NCBI GenBank assembly: GCA_007126415.1
Contig: SLBH01000241.1
Location: 1 to 7,940 of the forward strand
Source of the DNA: Spirochaetales bacterium
GTDB taxonomy: Bacteria > Spirochaetota > Spirochaetia > DSM-27196 > SLAA01
DNA length: 7,940 nucleotides
Direction of reading: 5' to 3'
Position 1 is the stretch's first letter. Each line of letters begins with the position of its first letter. The notes beneath the pieces are model-generated. The model did not search any database, was not told where the DNA came from, and worked only from the letters and a program-made list of their open reading frames with translations. Positions 5,582-7,940 of this stretch are shown here, piece after piece. Both the position numbers and the translations under genes were made by a program.

Positions 5582-6757
5582 ATGACAAGGGAACGGCTCA
5601 ATCTACGACCAATTCTCCTGCTCGTCGGCGCACTCTGCGTTACGTTTCTCGCGCGAATGCTGCTGTCGCCGCTTCTGCTGCATATTCGTGCCCATTACGC
5701 TCTGACGCACGCCGAGGGCGGCATGCTGTTCTTTGTAATGTCGGTCGGCTACAGCGTCAGCATGCTGCTATCGGGGTTCGTCGCCGAGCGCCTCGAGCAC
5801 CGGGGAACGGTGCTCGCCTCGTTGCTGATTGTGGGAGCCGCGCTCGCGCTGATTGGGTTTGCGCCTCCGTTGCCGGTGTTTTACACCGGGTTGGTTCTGC
5901 TCGGCGCAGGGGCGGGGCTGTACGGGCCCTCAGGCATCACCACGCTTACCGACGTCGCGAAGGCCGAGCATTGGGGCAAAGCGCTTGCGTTGCACGAGAT
6001 CGGGCCGATCCTCGGCTTCTTCGGCGCCCCGGTGCTCGCCGCCGTCGTGGTTCGGTACTCTAGCTGGCAGGCCGGGTTTCTTGTGGTTGCGGTTGCGAGT
6101 TTCATCGGCGCGGCGCTCTTCTCGCGTTACGCGGAAGGTGGGCGGTTTCCGGGGGCGCCGCCGAGCCCCAGGAACGTCCTGCAGATTTGGTCGATCGGGC
6201 GGTTCTGGATCATCGCGTTATTCTTTGTGCTCGCGGTTGGGCTCGAGATCGGGGTGTACTCGATGCTGCCGAGCTTCCTGGTTGAGGTGCGCGGTATGAG
6301 CGAAGGTGTAACAAATTCGCTCGTGGGCGCTTCTCGTCTTACCGCGCTGGCGCTGATATTTGTCTCGGGATGGCTCGCGGACCGCATCGGCGCGCGGATC
6401 CTTATCGGTGCAATCGCGATCGCCGCGGGCTCGGTAACGGTCGGTATCGGGCTCGCTCGCGGGCCGCTCCTACTCGGCGCGGTACTCTTGCAGCCGATGT
6501 TGATCGCGGCCTTCTTCCCGGCCGCCTTGATCGAACTCGCACGCGTTGCTCCGGCGCAGAGCAGAAACCTCGCGGTGGCGCTGGTGATCCCGGTAGCGAA
6601 TCTGTTCGGTTCAGGAGCGGTGCCGGCCGTTCTCGGCTATCTGGCCGAGCGCGGGCAGTTTGCGGCGGGTTTCGTGTTGGTGGGAGCCCTCATGCCGGCC
6701 GCGACGGTGTTGCTCCCGTTGCTGCGCGGGGGTGAACGCCGGCGCGCCGAGGAGTGA
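5582..6757 (+). CDS. Major facilitator superfamily transporter, 12 helices
   Basis: This is an inner-membrane secondary transporter of 391 residues with two six-helix halves, as expected for MFS. Helices lie at about 10-30, 46-66, 77-94, 98-118, 137-158, 163-182, 209-228, 243-263, 272-290, 296-316, 327-352 and 360-381. The MFS loop motif is visible twice: GFVAERLEHRG at 65-75 between helices 2 and 3, and GWLADRIGAR at 263-272 between helices 8 and 9, showing the internal duplication. The tail is short and basic (RGGERRRAEE). The substrate cannot be read from the sequence; the gene is divergent from the amylase, so a sugar is possible but unproven, and efflux is equally possible. The ATG at 5582 is chosen because helix 1 follows directly. 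An in-frame GTG at 5522 would add 20 residues, lies upstream of the predicted promoter and has no RBS. Its stop is 19 bases from the convergent YeiH-family stop. Confidence 0.9.
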   Translation: MTRERLNLRPILLLVGALCVTFLARMLLSPLLLHIRAHYALTHAEGGMLFFVMSVGYSVSMLLSGFVAERLEHRGTVLASLLIVGAALALIGFAPPLPVFYTGLVLLGAGAGLYGPSGITTLTDVAKAEHWGKALALHEIGPILGFFGAPVLAAVVVRYSSWQAGFLVVAVASFIGAALFSRYAEGGRFPGAPPSPRNVLQIWSIGRFWIIALFFVLAVGLEIGVYSMLPSFLVEVRGMSEGVTNSLVGASRLTALALIFVSGWLADRIGARILIGAIAIAAGSVTVGIGLARGPLLLGAVLLQPMLIAAFFPAALIELARVAPAQSRNLAVALVIPVANLFGSGAVPAVLGYLAERGQFAAGFVLVGALMPAATVLLPLLRGGERRRAEE

Positions 6758-6776
6758 GCGCAACACGTCACGCGTC

Positions 6777-7940
6777 CTACAATCCTTCGATCATCGCTTG
6801 CGCCGCGAAGATGAGGCCGGTGCTGATAACACCGACCGTAACCGCCGCCGCGAGCCCTACAAGAAACGGCCGAACGCCGAGCCTCAATAGCCGTTTGAGA
6901 CGGGTGCGCGCTCCTACCGCCGCAAGCGCCACCACCAGCGCGTACACAGCGGCTTGCGAGAGCTCCGCGACGGCGGCGCTCCAGTGCTCGGCCGACAAGA
7001 CCCAGAGCGCGCGGCCGGATGCCCACAACGAGACGTCGCCAACGGTCCGCAGCACCGACATGAGGACAAACCCCACAACAAACAGCGGGATGTACCTGCC
7101 GACCCAGGTCCATCCCGGCGGCCAGGTCACCTTGGCCACCCGCGTTCCGTTTGGGATTCCTGGGCCGCCCGCGTCTGCCACGGAGCCCGCGTTACCGGCA
7201 TCACCGGCTTGGCCCGCGGCGCCCGCTTCACCGGCGGCAGCCGCTTCGCGGTGTTGAATCGCGATCACCGGGATCACCAATGCCATCAGGGAGTTACGCA
7301 GAAGCTTCGTGACCGTCGCCACATCGATCACGTCGGGCGCGGAGTATACTTCGGAGTACAGCAGCGCGGCGCCGGCTACCTGCGAGGTGTCGTGAACGGC
7401 CGTGCCCAAGAAGTAGCCGATTGCGGTATCCATGCCCCCAAACACGGTGTGCGCCAAGAACGGATAGAGAAGCAGCGCGAGCATGCCGAAGATCGTGATT
7501 GTGCTGATCGCGTAGCTTGTGTCTTCTTCCTCTGCACCGATGGTGGGCGCGGCGGCGACGATCGCCGAGACGCCGCAGATAGAGGTGCCAACCGCGATCA
7601 GAGTGCCGAGCTTCTGCGCCACCCCAAAGCGATTGCTCAAGAGTCTGACAATCACCAAGGCGCAAACGACACAAACCGTCACCAGCGGCAACGCGAGCGC
7701 GCCGACGCGTACTACCTCGCCGACGCTTATGCGTATGCCGAGCAGCACAACGCCGATTCGCAGCACGCGTTTCATCGAAAACGCCAGGCCGGATTCAAGC
7801 ACCTTCGGTAGCTCGCGGGTGTTGCCGAGCGCGATGCCCAGCAGCAACGCCACCATCACCGCCGAGACCGGGCTATCCTCGAACCCGAGCACGCGTGTCC
7901 CGAGATACTCGGCCGCCGCAACCGCCACAACCGCAACCAC
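6777..7940 (-). CDS. YeiH-family putative sulfite/sulfate exporter (5' end missing)
   Basis: This polytopic inner-membrane protein belongs to the PF03601 family (YeiH, 'putative sulfate exporter'). Numbered from the window edge, 387 residues are visible with about ten hydrophobic segments. Family hallmarks include SPVSAVMVALLLGIALGN (23-40), LRIGVVLLGIRIS (60-72), the GTSICGVSAIVAAAPTI signature (118-134), and GTAVHDTSQVAGAA (179-192), followed by VTKLLRN. The last helix is near 357-380 and the stop is TAG. The codon at the edge is GTG but is probably an internal valine, since the family usually has a short lead-in before this first helix. E. coli YeiH has been linked to sulfite stress; the transported ion here is not shown by sequence. 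The loop at about 232-275 is unusually long and carries an Ala-Gly-X repeat (listed separately). The regulator and start are outside the window. Confidence 0.92.
   Translation of the reverse strand: MVAVVAVAAAEYLGTRVLGFEDSPVSAVMVALLLGIALGNTRELPKVLESGLAFSMKRVLRIGVVLLGIRISVGEVVRVGALALPLVTVCVVCALVIVRLLSNRFGVAQKLGTLIAVGTSICGVSAIVAAAPTIGAEEEDTSYAISTITIFGMLALLLYPFLAHTVFGGMDTAIGYFLGTAVHDTSQVAGAALLYSEVYSAPDVIDVATVTKLLRNSLMALVIPVIAIQHREAAAAGEAGAAGQAGDAGNAGSVADAGGPGIPNGTRVAKVTWPPGWTWVGRYIPLFVVGFVLMSVLRTVGDVSLWASGRALWVLSAEHWSAAVAELSQAAVYALVVALAAVGARTRLKRLLRLGVRPFLVGLAAAVTVGVISTGLIFAAQAMIEGL
7167..7238 (-). repeat. Ala-Gly-X tripeptide repeat inside the YeiH-family gene
   Basis: Codons for residues 235-258 spell mostly AGx triplets (AGE, AGA, AGQ, AGD, AGN, AGS, then VAD and AGG), lying between two membrane helices. 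The Ala-Gly codon pairs alternate between GCCGGT and GCGGGC, so the repeat is not a fresh slippage of one unit. It makes a flexible, small-residue linker in the loop, extended by a further GGPGIPNG. Confidence 0.75.

Noticed and set aside
6954..7811. Plus-strand open frame of 285 codons
   Set aside because: It is antisense to the YeiH-family gene, rich in Arg/His/Asp with no RBS and no hydrophobic core. The opposite frame is a clear membrane protein.
7938..7940. GTG at the right edge as the start of the YeiH-family gene
   Set aside because: No upstream sequence is visible to judge an RBS, and the family normally has residues before this helix, so the codon is more likely an internal valine.

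Overview
The window is a compact, GC-rich bacterial chromosomal segment with seven genes, two of them cut by the window edges. Almost all of it is coding and the longest gene-free gap is about 140 bases. The host is most likely a spirochaete of the Spirochaetaceae type. This rests on the class IIIb Cache-HAMP adenylate cyclase with a TPR-like tail, its setting among small envelope proteins, a relaxed-lipobox lipoprotein and an E. coli AmyA-type cytoplasmic amylase. It is an inference from protein style, not proof. There are no tRNAs, rRNAs, insertion sequences, CRISPR arrays or phage genes.

Left part (1-2776, minus strand): a probable three-gene operon, read right to left. First comes a small exported beta-rich protein, probably an outer-membrane barrel (2175-2729). 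Next is a membrane-bound class III adenylate cyclase with a Cache-like periplasmic sensor (443-2101, GTG start). Last is a secreted protein of CsgG/FlgO/LpoB-like style (1-446, cut by the edge), whose ATG overlaps the cyclase stop in ATGA. The layout suggests an envelope-sensing, cAMP-producing unit.

Middle (2784-3935, plus strand): a very acidic orphan lipoprotein with a single lysine, divergent from the operon. The two divergent promoters interlock: each -10 box overlaps the other's -35 box, and both have 17-base spacers. The lipoprotein ATG lies 11 bases after a perfect TATAAT and has no Shine-Dalgarno sequence, so its mRNA should be nearly leaderless.

Right part (3940-7940): a cytoplasmic GH13 alpha-amylase (minus strand, TTG start), a divergent 12-helix MFS transporter (plus strand, extended -10 promoter, again almost no leader) and the 3' part of a YeiH-family putative sulfite/sulfate exporter (minus strand). 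The YeiH protein carries an Ala-Gly-X repeat in a loop. Convergent gene pairs meet with gaps of only 4 and 19 bases and no visible hairpin terminator. No classic defence or biosynthetic system is present. The most distinctive points are the sensor-cyclase operon, the interlocked promoters and the repeated near-leaderless arrangement.
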